From positions 2,313,105 through 2,370,652 of the forward strand of contig FN649746.1 of the NCBI GenBank assembly GCA_000310025.1: a stretch of 57,548 nt of DNA, read 5' to 3'. The notes under the pieces are model-generated. The model searched no databases and was not told the DNA's origin. It saw only the letters and a list, made by a program, of their open reading frames with translations. The translations under genes were made by a program, and so were the position numbers. The DNA is from Ectocarpus siliculosus. Lineage: Eukaryota; Sar; Phaeophyceae; Ectocarpales; Ectocarpaceae. Positions 45,701-56,649 of the stretch are shown in pieces. Position 1 is the first letter of the stretch, and each line of letters opens with the position of its first letter.

Positions 45701-47469
45701 AATGCAACAAAGCGCGGCAAACCGTTCAACGAAAGTTGAGGGACTAACAGGCCAATAGGGGTCCTCGGTGTGGGACCCCCGAAAGCCGGTGCAATATGTT
45801 TGAATGTCGATTTTCACGATTCGTTCCGCTGAGAGATAGTGCAATATAGCTTTCCAGTACGGTTCGTAGAAAAACTTGTATCGCTGACGCAACAGGGCTT
45901 TGAAGTGTAAGAGGGGCCCCGCGGGTGCGATCCTTTACTACAATGAAGTGTTGTTTTGGGCAACTCAGGATTTGGGGTGCGCAATAAAATGGTTAAAACC
46001 TCACACCGTGCTTTTGGAGCGCCGTGTTTTTGGAGTTTGACATTGGACCTTCATGAATTTTGGGTCAATGCGGAACTCTATGTGTGTGCCTTACAAGACC
46101 ATGCATATCCGGCGACAGCAGAAGAACATGATAGGGTACTAGACAAGACAGAGTTTCGCATTGAGACCCAAAGTACATGCGTGCAGAGTTTCAGAGTGTA
46201 TCTCCAAAATCGGTGTACGGTTTTCACGTTGACCATCTGTACCTTTTCCCGTAAACCATATATTGTAGCCGGTCCCAAACCACACTGGAAAACCTTACAG
46301 AGACTTTTGCAATACGCGTCAGAATGGGGTACCGGGTCTACCTAGATATACTACCACCGGTGCAGCCACCAGCGACTTCGCCCCCAATCAAATTACTGTC
46401 CTAGAGTACACTCCATTGTACTGGGACGCAATCATTTGTTTGATATTGGGAAAGGATTGAGTTAGAAAAAAAGCCTCCTGATCAAGACCGTTCCAAGACG
46501 GATTCAGGGGATCGCCTTGAGACACGCTCCGAGCTTGTCGTTGACAGGAATTGCTTCTGGCAGCGGCAACTAGCCAGAATTGGTTGGTGCTCTCATCCCT
46601 GAGATATGCAATAATCCGTTCGCGGGTTCTGGTGCTTGCTGGCCGCGAACACTGGACGGTCCTCAGGAGCCTTGTAGGGCGGATAAACGCACGGCAAATG
46701 AAGCAATGTCTTGAATGAAAATCACTAGGCTGATCCTACTGCGCTCGGCGCTGGCGGTCGTCACATCATCACGCTGATCCTACAGGCAAAACCTCTGTTC
46801 CCATGGGTTGCCGTAGTTCAAACGGATGGCGCACGGGAAGCGGAAAACGAAGGCCATACAGCATGGGGAACACCGGGTCCTCAATTCATTGTTGCGGGGG
46901 ACCATCGATCTTCTGTTGAGTCCCACCAGCAACTTTCTGCCGAAGTGCTGTCTCGAGAACGCCGTGCAGGTGAACAGGTTTTGGGGAAGACTACTAGAAA
47001 GGTGATAGGAACGCCGCAAGACGCTCAGTGTGGCCTCGACAACTGCGTTCGCTTCGAATAATTGCTTATGGCCGACTACAAGGAGACCGACCATTTGCTT
47101 TTGCTTCCCGATGCCGCCTTGTATCGTCGGAGCACATCCATTAATTGTCCCGTTCACCGATTGGATTGATCCCGTGACTTGAACGCCCACAATGAGCCGT
47201 GAACGCAGTGAATTATGAGCTTAGGGATAATAAGCCCATTTGCGTAGCAGTACGTCGCCATTCTAGTCGCCCTGAGAGTGGTAGCAAACCCACAACCAAA
47301 CAGCCAAGCGATGGCCGCAAAAGGATTAAACTCTTTCGCCGAGAAGATACCCGAGCAACACGAGTAGAGTCCCGACGCAAGCCATTGGTTTTGTCAACCT
47401 ACCAGCACTGGTGATGACGCCGCAGCACGCCACCAGTAACGCCACAACCGGTGGGAAGAAGTTGATCAT
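29004..47469 (-). CDS. LRR gene, copy B: secreted LRR protein with Cys-rich and vWD-like C-terminus
   Basis: Exons in order: 47403-47469 (signal peptide), 44565-44622, 44199-44297 (N-cap), 40443-40514 (dead), 39584-39655, 39088-39159, 38549-38620, 38007-38078, 37479-37550, 37155-37223, 36608-36679, 36116-36187, 35582-35653, 34824-34895, 34303-34374, 33708-33779, 33082-33138 (C-cap), 32839-32907 (candidate), gap, 31843-31958, 31666-31726, 31403-31569, 30589-30741, 30087-30334, 29779-29862, 29338-29577, 29004-29144 (stop). Phases agree from exon 1 to 32839 and from 31958 to the stop. The link between these blocks (32250-32830) is not resolved, so two adjacent genes remain possible. The protein should be extracellular, with an LRR recognition face and a Cys-rich tail. 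No transmembrane helix, kinase or GTPase was seen. Confidence 0.55.
31403..32907 (-). CDS. Cys-rich linker exons between the LRR array and the vWD-like module
   Basis: 31843-31958 encodes FRVCRGTPAGCEFG then DFSNPCSEQELQCTPGPA, a Cys pattern like EGF or ephrin-receptor repeats. 31666-31726 reads ERHRVELQIRAQCPFHPSP but uses a weak donor. 31403-31569 carries VACDPNNDNRDCETDQVCCD and ends in phase 1 at TAC-G. A possible exon upstream of 31958 has NCEAGFQDSTWNIQ (about 32045-32090). 32839-32907 (SAASPICRGYDAAPRRGSEL) is a phase-2 candidate. Splicing between 32839 and 31958 is unresolved. Confidence 0.5.
33082..33138 (-). CDS. LRR C-cap exon of copy B
   Basis: Phase 2 in and out, reading DLSDNTDLECLPTLPLTD with donor AT|GTGAGG. 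It keeps the LRR start DLSDN, then turns into a Cys-Leu-Pro end typical of the last repeat in brown-algal LRR proteins as I recall them. It marks the end of the LRR array. Confidence 0.65.
33708..39655 (-). repeat. array of phase-2 LRR exons, copy B
   Basis: Twelve exons, eleven of 72 nt and one of 69 nt, each coding one LRR with the pattern L-x-x-N-x-L-x-x-LP-x-G-x-F. Examples: GLSFNQLATLPAGMFGSDNQ (37479), DLSYNSLSALPVGVFDHLIL (36608), NLGYNDLTTLPAGIFDSLPA (34824), ELRDNDLMMLPSGIFDSLPN (34303), SINSNSLTTLPAGIFESLEA (33708). All have AG acceptors and GT donors, with no stop codon. The exons at 36116, 35582, 34824, 34303 and 33708 have no full counterpart in copy A. Confidence 0.88.
40443..40514 (-). 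pseudogene. LRR exon with both splice sites lost (copy B)
   Basis: The reading frame is still open (NLGYNELETMPERIFDSLNL) but the acceptor is GG and the donor reads GC|CTGAGT. Skipping it leaves the reading frame unchanged. Confidence 0.65.
40850..41890. other. copy-B-specific insertion, no gene recognised
   Basis: Absent from copy A at the same point. Its right part (41750-41870, ttgttgttgtcttcac; gtactggtccaac) resembles 9210-9330 of copy A, so part of it was moved by a local rearrangement. The only notable ORF is 85 codons (41404-41661) without a known motif. Confidence 0.5.
41896..42160. repeat. GTCATGAC-rich palindromic repeat block, copy B
   Basis: Counterpart of the copy-A block with the same palindromic core and similar order, for example gggtcatgaccgagtcatga. 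It lies in the intron between N-cap and LRR exons. Confidence 0.75.
42520..43508. mobile_element. non-autonomous TIR DNA transposon (989 bp)
   Basis: An exact 13-bp terminal inverted repeat, TGTCCTCGTTAAC at 42520-42532 and GTTAACGAGGACA at 43496-43508, is flanked on both sides by ggt, a 3-bp target-site duplication. The element is missing from copy A. An internal plus ORF (42818-43132) ends in MASILAVAMELRRRHEAARA, which resembles the Arg-rich N-terminus of Harbinger-type transposases, but no catalytic domain is present. A PIF/Harbinger-like deletion derivative is the likeliest class, given the 3-bp duplication. Confidence 0.75.
44199..44622 (-). CDS. exons 2 and 3 (Cys exon and N-cap) of LRR copy B
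   Basis: 44565-44622 reads NSCLDLNTGQCTFESSHD. 44199-44297 reads ELGWSCGITDDDVVAGDLKA then CFEHFGENNIYG. Both end in GTGAGT donors in phase 2 and match copy A. The N-cap has one extra codon compared with copy A, in phase. Both exons are open. Confidence 0.65.
45956..46345 (+). other. 130-codon ORF of uncertain status
   Basis: Open reading frame in the first intron of LRR copy B. The copy-A counterpart (about 12170-12560) has several small indels that change frame, including two 2-bp insertions. No motif is recognised. Most likely a chance ORF or an old remnant. Confidence 0.2.
47403..47469 (-). CDS. signal-peptide exon of LRR copy B
   Basis: Reads MINFFPPVVALLVACCGVI then TSA, with donor G|GTAGGT in phase 1. 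It has the same length as the copy-A exon and keeps the hydrophobic core despite substitutions. It joins in phase to 44565-44622. Confidence 0.65.
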
Positions 47470-49749
47470 TCTGGTGTAGCACGACGGGCTGCCAAAACTG
47501 ATCGAACACGCCAAATTTGAGGGGGGTACGGTACGGAAAGATCAACGCCGTCAAGCAAGGAGACCGATCGGCTTCGGTATTAGCAACCAACGAGTTCTCC
47601 GGCAGGCCTCGGCGAAGCACGTTGAATCGAGCAAGAAGCACGCATACCGTTCCACAGCCAGGAGCAATTGCGGTTCGCATCAAACCCCGGCAAAGGAATT
47701 CAGACAACTGCAACGGCACAGTGATCTCGGGTTTCGGTGTGGATAAGCGCCAAGCGTGGGGTTCAACGAGAAACGATCAACGCGAACATGATGCTGGGTG
47801 TAAGAGCGAGGGTCCCGGCAGCCGGACGTCAACGAAATCGGTGCCCTGCTCTCGCCCCTTTCTCGTCGCTCATGTACTTGTCTCAAGGTGTGCTCGTTCC
47901 GATACCATTTTTCGCAGACTGCTGTGGTTGAATACTTTTGTGGATATTTGGGGAGTATTCCAGTAAATGGGGTGCTCAAAGAGTGATTACCGGCTAGTGC
48001 GTCGTCTCCACATCATAACCCATGTCTGGTCACTACCTAGAAATTGGCGGTTCCAACAAATGCGGATACCTTCCGTGGTCATAGGCAAGACTCCTCCCCC
48101 CCCCCCGATGTGTGGCATCATGCAACAACAACCGCCGTGACATGCTACGTATCGGCGAACGGTATGTGCAAGAATCAACAGACGAACAGAATGAACCCAT
48201 CAAAGAGAGGACACGCATGACCAGCAGAAATGAGACCCCCGAGGAAAGGGCTCAGGTTGATACTCGCTTTTTTTCGGTGCAAGGACACTCTCCCTTGTGA
48301 ACGTCGACCAAGGCGTCCCGAAACCAAAGCGGAGAAAAACACCCCAGGATGGGCATGAGGGGTGCGATGGGTTCAGAAAAGGGAAAAAGCTCCGCCGGGC
48401 AACCGCCATATGTGCTTCCGCTGTTTCACGTCCGGGACACCCAAAACAAGAATTTTCTGCCTCTATTCTTTGTTGTTTTCGTTGACGGATCACCAGCGCC
48501 CCCGTTATGGAATGTTTTGTGCTGTCAGCTGCGGCATCAAGTCAGCAGTTTAGTTTTACCTCATCGACAGTACATGGGTCTCAGCACTGTTCGGGTGGCA
48601 TGTCAATGTGTCGGATGCCCCCGCATGTTTGAATGACTTTGGCATGACCGTATTTTTATCGACAGCATTTTATAATACGACCCCCCGGCACCTTTGCAAG
48701 CCCCCGGTGCTTTGGAATAGCACCTCGTCAAATCCAACACTTTGCTACACATGGTCCTGGGCAAGGTTCTCCCTGCCAGATATAGCCCAATTTCGAAAGT
48801 CCCTACTTCTCGGGGGTACAAGCTTTGTTGTGATACAACGGGTAGGCGGAGTCTTCGAAGTAGGCCTGTGATCAGTGCATTTGCTCATGGCATCACAGGT
48901 CGAGCTGGGTGGCAGTTCGCGAAGGTGGTATACGTGACTCTGAATCCACGGTGAGACGGGGGCACCAAGCATAGGGTGAGTATGGGTCAGAATATCCATA
49001 TGATGCTTGTGGAGAAGAATATGATGACGGACACCCTGGTACCAGGAACGTGGTGCTGGCACACCCAAAAAACGGCGAAACGTGTCCAGAAGTACATGTT
49101 TCAGTTCCAAAAGGATAAGGTGGTGCTTTAGCAGTTGAAAGACGCGCCGTTTCGGTGACGAGTGAACGGATGTCAAAGGTGTTGTTGTGTCGAGAAGTCT
49201 AAACCAATTTTGATGTAGAGGATTCCAACTAAAGACAATTCTGAATTCATCTAGAGATAGATGTAGTGGTTGGTGCAATGGTACAATCAAAGCGGAATTT
49301 GAATGAAAACAGCACGTTGATATATTACGTGTGCAAGGTAGAGGGACTTGTTGCTGGAGGACAGATACCCTGGTGGTGGTTCAGGGCATCGAACGCTACA
49401 TATTGATAAGAGTTGAGTCAAACGAAACCCATCGAACATATCTACGTATAAGTAGGTGCAACCCGAGGGGGGGGCGAATGTCGTGCAATAGCCTTTTGAT
49501 GTGTGTCAACCCGAGTTTTTGGCAGAAACTACTGTATGTACTTGGGACGCAATGATGTGGTGTGAAGGAATTGACCTGAGACCGTTTGGGTCTGTGGGCA
49601 GGTCTAGGCTTACTTCTGGTTGAATGGCAGTCAAAGCAAGGGCGTGGACAATGTATGACGTGGAGATGTGGAAAGTAGGAGGATCGAGAATCTTTGGAAG
49701 TTGAGGTTTATGGTCGAAAATTGGGTTTTATTAGGGGTTTCTTCAGTTT

Positions 49750-49753
<4 letters not shown>

Positions 49754-49795
<42 letters not shown>
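49754..49795. repeat. (GA)n microsatellite
   Basis: About 21 GA units. The copy-A counterpart at 15670-15685 has only about eight, so the tract has changed length since the duplication. Confidence 0.9.
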
Positions 49796-49799
<4 letters not shown>

Positions 49800-50034
49800 C
49801 GCCCAGTTGTTGAGTGTTTGAATTCCCCTGCTGTTCCTCGCCCAAGAAGGCCAGTAACACACACTTCGATCGCGGACATCTTTGAGACAAACACACACAA
49901 GAAGACCTCACCGGCACACCTACTACATAAATGTCAGCGCGGGATAATAGGCCAACGTCGGCCGATCGCCCGACAGAAAAAAAAACTGGAAGACGATCGA
50001 ACCCGACCAACAACAGGAAAAGCTTGATTTTGTT

Positions 50035-50392
50035 ATCACTCTACAGTAAGTTTGCGCTCACATCACCCACGGTATTTATTCCTGAAGTACTGCCGTGTAG
50101 GAGCTCCAATCTGCGGCCACACAGAAGGCCTCCTCTCCGTCGTCCCCTCCTGCGTTGTATGCGTTCGATTTTTATCTCGAGGAGAGTGCGGCACCAGATA
50201 TCTTCCATCAAAGTGTACTACTTTTTTCTTGGTTCGTTCTACTGGCCATAGTGCATTCAACGCCCAGGAACACGAGCGATATAACAACTCTTTTTAGCAA
50301 GAGCAGCTCGATTTCGCCGGGGTACGAACCCCTAACCCTATTTAGTTGCTACTTGTAGAAGGTAATACACCAACCAGATGTACCGGGGCAAA
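50035..50392 (-). mobile_element. SINE family 2, copy-B counterpart of 15905-16240
   Basis: Reverse-oriented head with a B-box relative (ggggttcgtaccccggcgaa) and the family-2 body. Shared by both duplication copies, hence an old insertion. Confidence 0.65.
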
Positions 50393-51752
50393 GAAAAATA
50401 AAAAACTCTAAGTAAGAAGGAATCATGGAAACCATCGGAAACAGGGAGGCCACATCAAGCAAAACCAAATCTTAAAGGGAGAGGAGGGCGTGCGGGGGGT
50501 GGAGTTATTCGCCCCCTTGGGGTTGCACCGGCCGACAACGGCCGAGCTCATCCTCACATGTCCATCCAAAATACACGGTTCTTGTGGCTGATTCAAGGGT
50601 CGCTCCACCGGAACAATAAAATATGCAAGTAAACGTCGTTGGTGGTAGACCATTCAAGATGAACAGCAGCAGAGAGTGAGCGGACACACATCAATTTGCT
50701 CTCAACATTACCAAAGTGCTGTAGCGACATGGCACGTACTGAAGACTTACTTTCGTTTCGAGGGAGAGATACCTAAAGTAGACTTACTTGCGGTTCGCGG
50801 GATGGTGTAGGGGTGGAAAATGGGAGGTAGGTTGTGCCGAGTGGCAGAGTGTGGAGCTGGAAGTGTTACAGATTGGCTCTGAGGTTCACGATAGATAAGA
50901 AGACAGACAGGCGGTAGGGTCCGAGAGCGAAAGGTTGCGACAGGATGGAATTCGTCCAACTTGGTCAAAGGGATGATGAAAACGTCTACCTTGAAAACTT
51001 CAAGGCAAGGCCGAGGCCTCAAATCCGTGCATCTTGTACCTTGTGCACTCCTTTCCAGGGAGACCATGGTTGATTGATAATTCAAAACGTCCAGAAAATG
51101 GTTGGATGCTCGTGGAAGGGAATGGAAATCTGGTGCATGAAAATGTTTAAACTGTGAACATCATTCGATGTAAACGGATTGTAGGAACGAACGTCGTCGA
51201 GTCCGTCGTTTCACTGGAAAATAGTCCGACAAAATTTATAACCCCCCGGGGGGGGGGGTACTCTTCTTATGTTTTGCACGCAGAACCGTTAGTAGACCAT
51301 TGACCATGCGTCCTCAAGAGGACAGAGCGTTGTTTCCACAGGAGGACCGATCACCGATTGTCAATGATTCCTTCCTTTTTTTGCCAAAGGTGGCTCAACA
51401 ACTTCTTTCTCTAGTCCATCTATCTTATCCTACCGATATCATTTCCCGCCTTTCCAACCCACTTCTAACGCCCCGTACAGCTTCCACTGGAGGGAGGGGG
51501 GGCGAATCGCAAGGTAAAGGAGGGTCCCATGTGCAATGCACACAGAGAACCCAAGTCCAGCTACTTAGACTATATGTTTTCGCATTTGTACATACACGGG
51601 AACGAGCTTTTGTCACAAACGCAGGCATCTCACGGTGACCACGCAATACCCCCGAGGGTACAACCATGTAATAATGGAGATCTGGTGGTCCATCCTGAAC
51701 GTTGACCCATCCATAGCTTGGAACTTTGGTGGATGCATTTTCGTGGACTAAA

Positions 51753-53463
51753 ATCACTGAACTACGTCCGGCTCAGCGTGTAGTCGGAAAGATCCACGGT
51801 TTGACAACCTGCCGGCTCACGTTTGTAGACTAGGCATACTCCCTGTATTCTCAAACAGTCGCGTTCTCGTGAATAAGGAGACCCAGGTTTCTGTACTCTT
51901 TACCTACTACAAAGGGCTGGCGGTTATCTCTGTCGATATTTCGCAAGGACGTCTCGGGAGAGAGAGAGAGAGAGAGAGAGAGAAAAGAGAGTGCCGCCAT
52001 AAGGGTGAGGGAGACCAAAACCGAGGGTCTCGGATTCCCCAGCTCCGCAGGTGGCGCCAAGAGGGACGCATCTACAGTCGGGTCTGCTGATGATTCGTCA
52101 CCAAAAGGTTCTGCTGTCGTATGTGCAAAAATGGTTATACCTGTCCATGCATATTGCAGCAATTATTTTGGCTCTGCTCTTCTTCTGACGCGATGGTTGG
52201 GACTGCATGGCACTGCTGGGCACAAGCGTAATATGGCCGAAGTTTCCTTGCGTGCAGGCAAACGTAAACCACATTAGGTACGAAAAGACAAACGAAAAGA
52301 CGCTACCGCGCGAGCGCATCATATGACGCACAGCCCGCCAAACGGTGATCTTTGCACCCTGAGGATTCAACTTTACTGGTTGGTGCATTCTCCTGAGGAA
52401 GTTGAGTGCCTTGTAAGATCTACTCTGCCTTGCGTGCACTGCCTGCCACACGTGGTTGGGGGCAGCTACGCTCCGCGCATTGTTTTCCGGAGCTGTGTCC
52501 TTCACGCATTCGTTCGCGGTGCAAACAAACGTGTAAACCATCGACCTGCATGGTGTAAATGTGAAGATAACAACAATGGTGAACGAAACCAACCTTGGAC
52601 GTGCATCCTTCCCGTCGTGCGGAGTGAGGCAAGTTCGGAAGATCGCGACCTGTGGGGGTAAAAATATTAGAGGGACGGTGTGGTGCGGTTCTTTGCATGG
52701 AGAGATCTATTGGACGGATGCGTTTCTCAAAACGTTTCCAAACTTGCAGGGGGCTAGGAGGGACACGTCTTCCAACCCACAGGAAAGTCTGTCCACGGAA
52801 TCTCGAGACCATCGACAGAAGAAAAACAACTTGCATTTAGAGAAGTGACGGGAGATCACCAGCTCTAAGACTAAGTCACAACAGAAGGGTGGGGTGGAAC
52901 AAGTAGGGTCACAGAAAGTAGGGTTAAAATTCGAGGTCTGAGATTTTCGGCCACAGATACTGAATCCCTATCGGGCTTCAGAATGTTGGACAGAGGTTTT
53001 GGAGTTTCATTACATATTACGGGGGGAAGAAATTGTGTATGGCAACTCGACGAGTATCGTCGCGTTGCCTGTGTGAGGCTTAGCGATTTTGTCAGCGGGT
53101 AACAATCAAGACGCCCAATGAGCACACAGGAACCGGGGGACCCCAAACAACAAAGCATGAAAACTCTAAGAAAGAAGCGAGAACAAAAGAGCCAGTAGAC
53201 GCGACAGGCTTCAGGGAGGAGGCAAAAGAGAGCATAGAGAAACCAACGTCGTCGCCGCTCGCTCTGGACCACTGGAAGCTCTCACATAACACTGCATATG
53301 CAGCACACATTAGGTAGTCTAGGGCCCAAGTCCATTGCTTGGCATAACGCCCATCGCTTCACATGCAGCAGCCGAATGCACGGGTATAGCCTCTTACTCA
53401 GCAGGGAGCAAAACGACTGCGGTTGGTTGGCGTTCGATGTTGTTGGGACCCCACCGGCGAAAG

Positions 53464-53497
<34 letters not shown>

Positions 53498-55290
53498 AAA
53501 AGAAGAGAGCAGAGCGAAGACAAGGCATTAACTCTCGAGAAGACACTAACTCTCGTCCCGCTGGCCCACCGCAGGCTGTCGGACATTATGTCACATTGTG
53601 TACCGAACGGCGATATCCGATGTCGGCTCAGCAACAACAAACAAACACAACAAACAAATACGGTGTATGCGCTGCCAATTAGCGCGTTGTTCTGTCTTAT
53701 AGTATCAGTGGTATCTGTTCAAAGAGGCGCTGCCAGTGAGCACGTTTTTGGATCTTAGTGCTCAGGCTGAAAAGGGCAGGATGCGTAGACCTGCACAGTT
53801 TTGAACAGTGGATTGTTCATGTACGTTAAGAAATAATCCCTCTTTATCATTACAAAGCGGTTGAAGAGTTCCTCCGTTAGCATTCTTTCGTTGGGTCGGT
53901 ACTTTCCTCTCTATCCCGACGTCCGCCGGGTGGGTGGGTGTAAGACAAAGGGCGGGCGGGCGCGTTAGACTCGCCTCCGCTCTGTTGTCAAGGACGACCA
54001 CAAACTGGCAACATCTATCGCGCAACATGAACATGATTTGCGCACGACTGACTAACTGCTGCTGTGATATTTTTATATTATTTTTTTCTTATTATGACAC
54101 AACGAATTCATCTCTATCATAGAAAAGAGTCAGAGACAGATGAACAATGAATTCATAGCGTCAGAAAAAGCTACCTGTATGTCTACGATTTCCCAGACAG
54201 CATATAGCGGCATCTCCTTATATTTTATTTGGTTTCGAAGAAAGTGGTACTTTATGTATATCTATCTTTTCGTCAAGGAAGGAAGAAAACGGCAAACCGC
54301 TTGTTGCGTGGTCTGTTGTTTGCTGATAATAGTAACGATGCTACAAAGAAAGAAGGATCGCAGCATGAACTGCACTGCTGCGCTGTGGTGCTGTAGCGGA
54401 CTGCTCGGTATTTAGACTATTGCTTTAATTGCTGACTAAATGTTTTCTAGACAAGAAGACTATTCGCACGGCGCATAGTTTTGTTAGTAGAGTGTCCGGT
54501 CATGGAAAACGGTAGACCCCACTTTGCAGTATAGATTATATTTTGAGTCGGTTGGTTGATGTGCCTCCTCGTCTCCTCCGCAGTCCCTACTCTGTGCCGC
54601 GCGCGCGCCCTGGGGTAGTTCTTAAAGACATGGAGCTTTGTGCATTTTCAGTCGGTAGGGGACGCCCTTTTCCCTGAAGTTTCTTGAAAGTTTCTTGAAA
54701 GCTTCTCCAAAGTATAGCCCGGTGCACCTACACTCCTGGGTGTTCTATCTGAGTTGTGTAGGTACAACGCTTACCGATGCATACCACCCATCCATGCATG
54801 CGCAGCAAAAAAAACAAAAACAAGGCGGACCGTCTGTTGTCTGGTTGTTTGTCTCTTCAACTGTGCTGCCGTTGCTCTTCATAGATAACCACATTGGAAA
54901 AAGTAGGAGACGCGCATCGCCTACGCGAGCAACACGTGCAGCCCAAAACAACAGAGACGATAACCTTACGACCGTTGCAGCACATTCCGAGCATATACTG
55001 CAGCAATCGCATGTGTGTGTACAGCAGCAGCCGCAGGTTATGTGTATATGTGTACAACGGTCACTCAAGAAGAAAATCACAAAGAAACGCAAAAAAAAAC
55101 AAAGGCGGTGGCGCGCAGCACGCAGGACCCTCTTTCGCTGTTCAACCGGCCGTTCCCACGGCGAAACAGACAAGGTACAGTGAAAGCCGACTCTTGCCGG
55201 CCACACGAGGCGGAAGCTACTCAAACTCGGGGACGGGTAATGATTTGCGATTGATTGCCCACCGAACGGATATCGAACGATTTTTTGTTT
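51753..55290. other. region without a supported gene
   Basis: Two GA microsatellites (51958-51982 and 53466-53495). The largest ORFs are a 164-codon minus ORF (52098-52592), a 138-codon minus ORF (52420-52836) and a 162-codon plus ORF (54695-55183) overlapped by a 159-codon minus ORF. None has a recognisable domain, and they overlap each other on opposite strands. 53700-54700 is AT-richer and shows nothing. Confidence 0.5.
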
Positions 55291-55607
55291 TGTTTTGTTT
55301 TTTTGTTCTTCACTTCAAATCAGCGCTCACAGCACTAGTGCCGTTTATTCCAACCCGTGGTCACACAGAAGAGCCTCTCTCTATCCTCCTCTCCTGCGGT
55401 ACTTCGCCTTCAATTTTTAATGCGAGAAGAGTTCAGCACTCTGTTCCCTCTGTGTACACACGAACTAGCGCTATCCACTTGGCCAGGAGCGGAAGCGAGA
55501 GAAAACTCACTTTGCAAGAAAAGCTCGCCTACGCCGGGATTCGAACCCCTGACCTGACCTCTAGAAGATTACGAGGCTACCAACTACACCACCGGAACGA
55601 TGAGACT
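55290..55607 (-). mobile_element. tRNA-derived SINE (family 2)
   Basis: Closely matches the SINE at 11327-11640 in reverse orientation: head with B box ggggttcgaatcccggcgta, body with gagtgctgaactcttctcgc, and a T-rich (A-rich on the minus strand) end at 55280-55305. Good similarity suggests a rather young copy. Confidence 0.8.
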
Positions 55608-55754
55608 GTTTCAATTAGCTTCAGAAAAGCTTCAGCATTGCGAACCTTCCGGGGCTCAGTCATTACATGGCAAGTTAACACCCCCTCCCAACAAAAATTA
55701 AAACTGAACTAACGGGTGGCTGGGTCCATGCTCTGCTCAAGCCTTCGCTTTCGC

Positions 55755-56095
55755 CCGAGCACGCTTACCTCGCGGCTTAACGGTCATTCCTTGTCCTGCT
55801 CTTTGGCCAGAGACACGCTTACCTTGACCTACTCCTCTCATTATTCAGCCTTTCCATGCCCTGCTCAAGCCTAGAACATGCTTCCTCGACCTTCTGGTCT
55901 TTTCATGTCTCGTTCTCGCCAACAACATGCTTGCCTCCGCTTCACCGGTCGTTCCATGCCCTGCTCAGCAGCCAGGGACACGCTTACCTTGACCTTACTT
56001 GTACACCATCATGTGCCTTCCCATGCCCTGCTGTTAACACGCTACCCATGTCTAGCTTCCGCCCGAGACACGCTTACCTCGGCTTTAAAAACAAA
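55755..56095. repeat. minisatellite with ~50-bp units
   Basis: Imperfect repeats of a unit such as catgccctgctcaagcc followed by gagacacgcttacctcg. Matches to the second half start near 55761, 55806, 55876, 55925, 55976 and 56068. It lies downstream of the dead recombinase and could be part of that element's 3' end. No coding function. Confidence 0.65.
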
Positions 56096-56649
56096 AGAAA
56101 AAAACGAACCGACGATGCTCTTGCTCTCTTTCTCTGTCTGTCTCCTCCCTTCCGTACACTCGCTTCCTTCTTCCTCCTCCTCTGTCTCTCTTCTACTCCT
56201 CCACTTGTTTGCTTGTTGTCTTGCTCTTTCGTTCAGATGTTTCTTCTGTTTTGAGCAAGGTGCATCTCTTTCCTTTTTCTTTCCCTTTCGTTATCCATAC
56301 CCACCTGTCGACTATCTCTTACCTACGGTGCCCCCTTTTACCTTTCTAACCGTTTTGACAAAACACCAGGTTGTACAACACAACCTTCCACTTTTGTCTC
56401 GCACTTCCCCAAAAATGCCATTTTTATTTTTGTGTCGCCGCGCAAAGGCCGGGTCTTGGAGGTGGAACTCTCCCCCTCCCTCCCGGCCCTTGAGCCTACT
56501 AAGGAATCCACACGCTTCCTTAAGTAATAAGAACCAGGCTGACCACATTCCGCTGGTCGCCCAGCTTGGACACAAACCTCCCCATCACGAAGTCTTGTTC
56601 TTCTTACTTCTGGATCCCTCTTCCCGATTTCTTCCCCATTCCGTCCCTT

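Larger units (their letters stand above)
36370..51752. repeat. segmental duplication, copy B
   Basis: Partner of 4136-17228 in direct orientation. It is about 2.3 kb longer because of private sequence at 40850-41890 and the TIR element at 42520-43508. Copy A has in turn a private SINE (11327-11640). Left of 36370 only the repeated LRR unit is shared. Confidence 0.9.

Noticed and set aside
54695-55224. Overlapping ORFs of about 160 codons on both strands
   Set aside because: Low-complexity composition, no motif, mutual overlap; likely chance.
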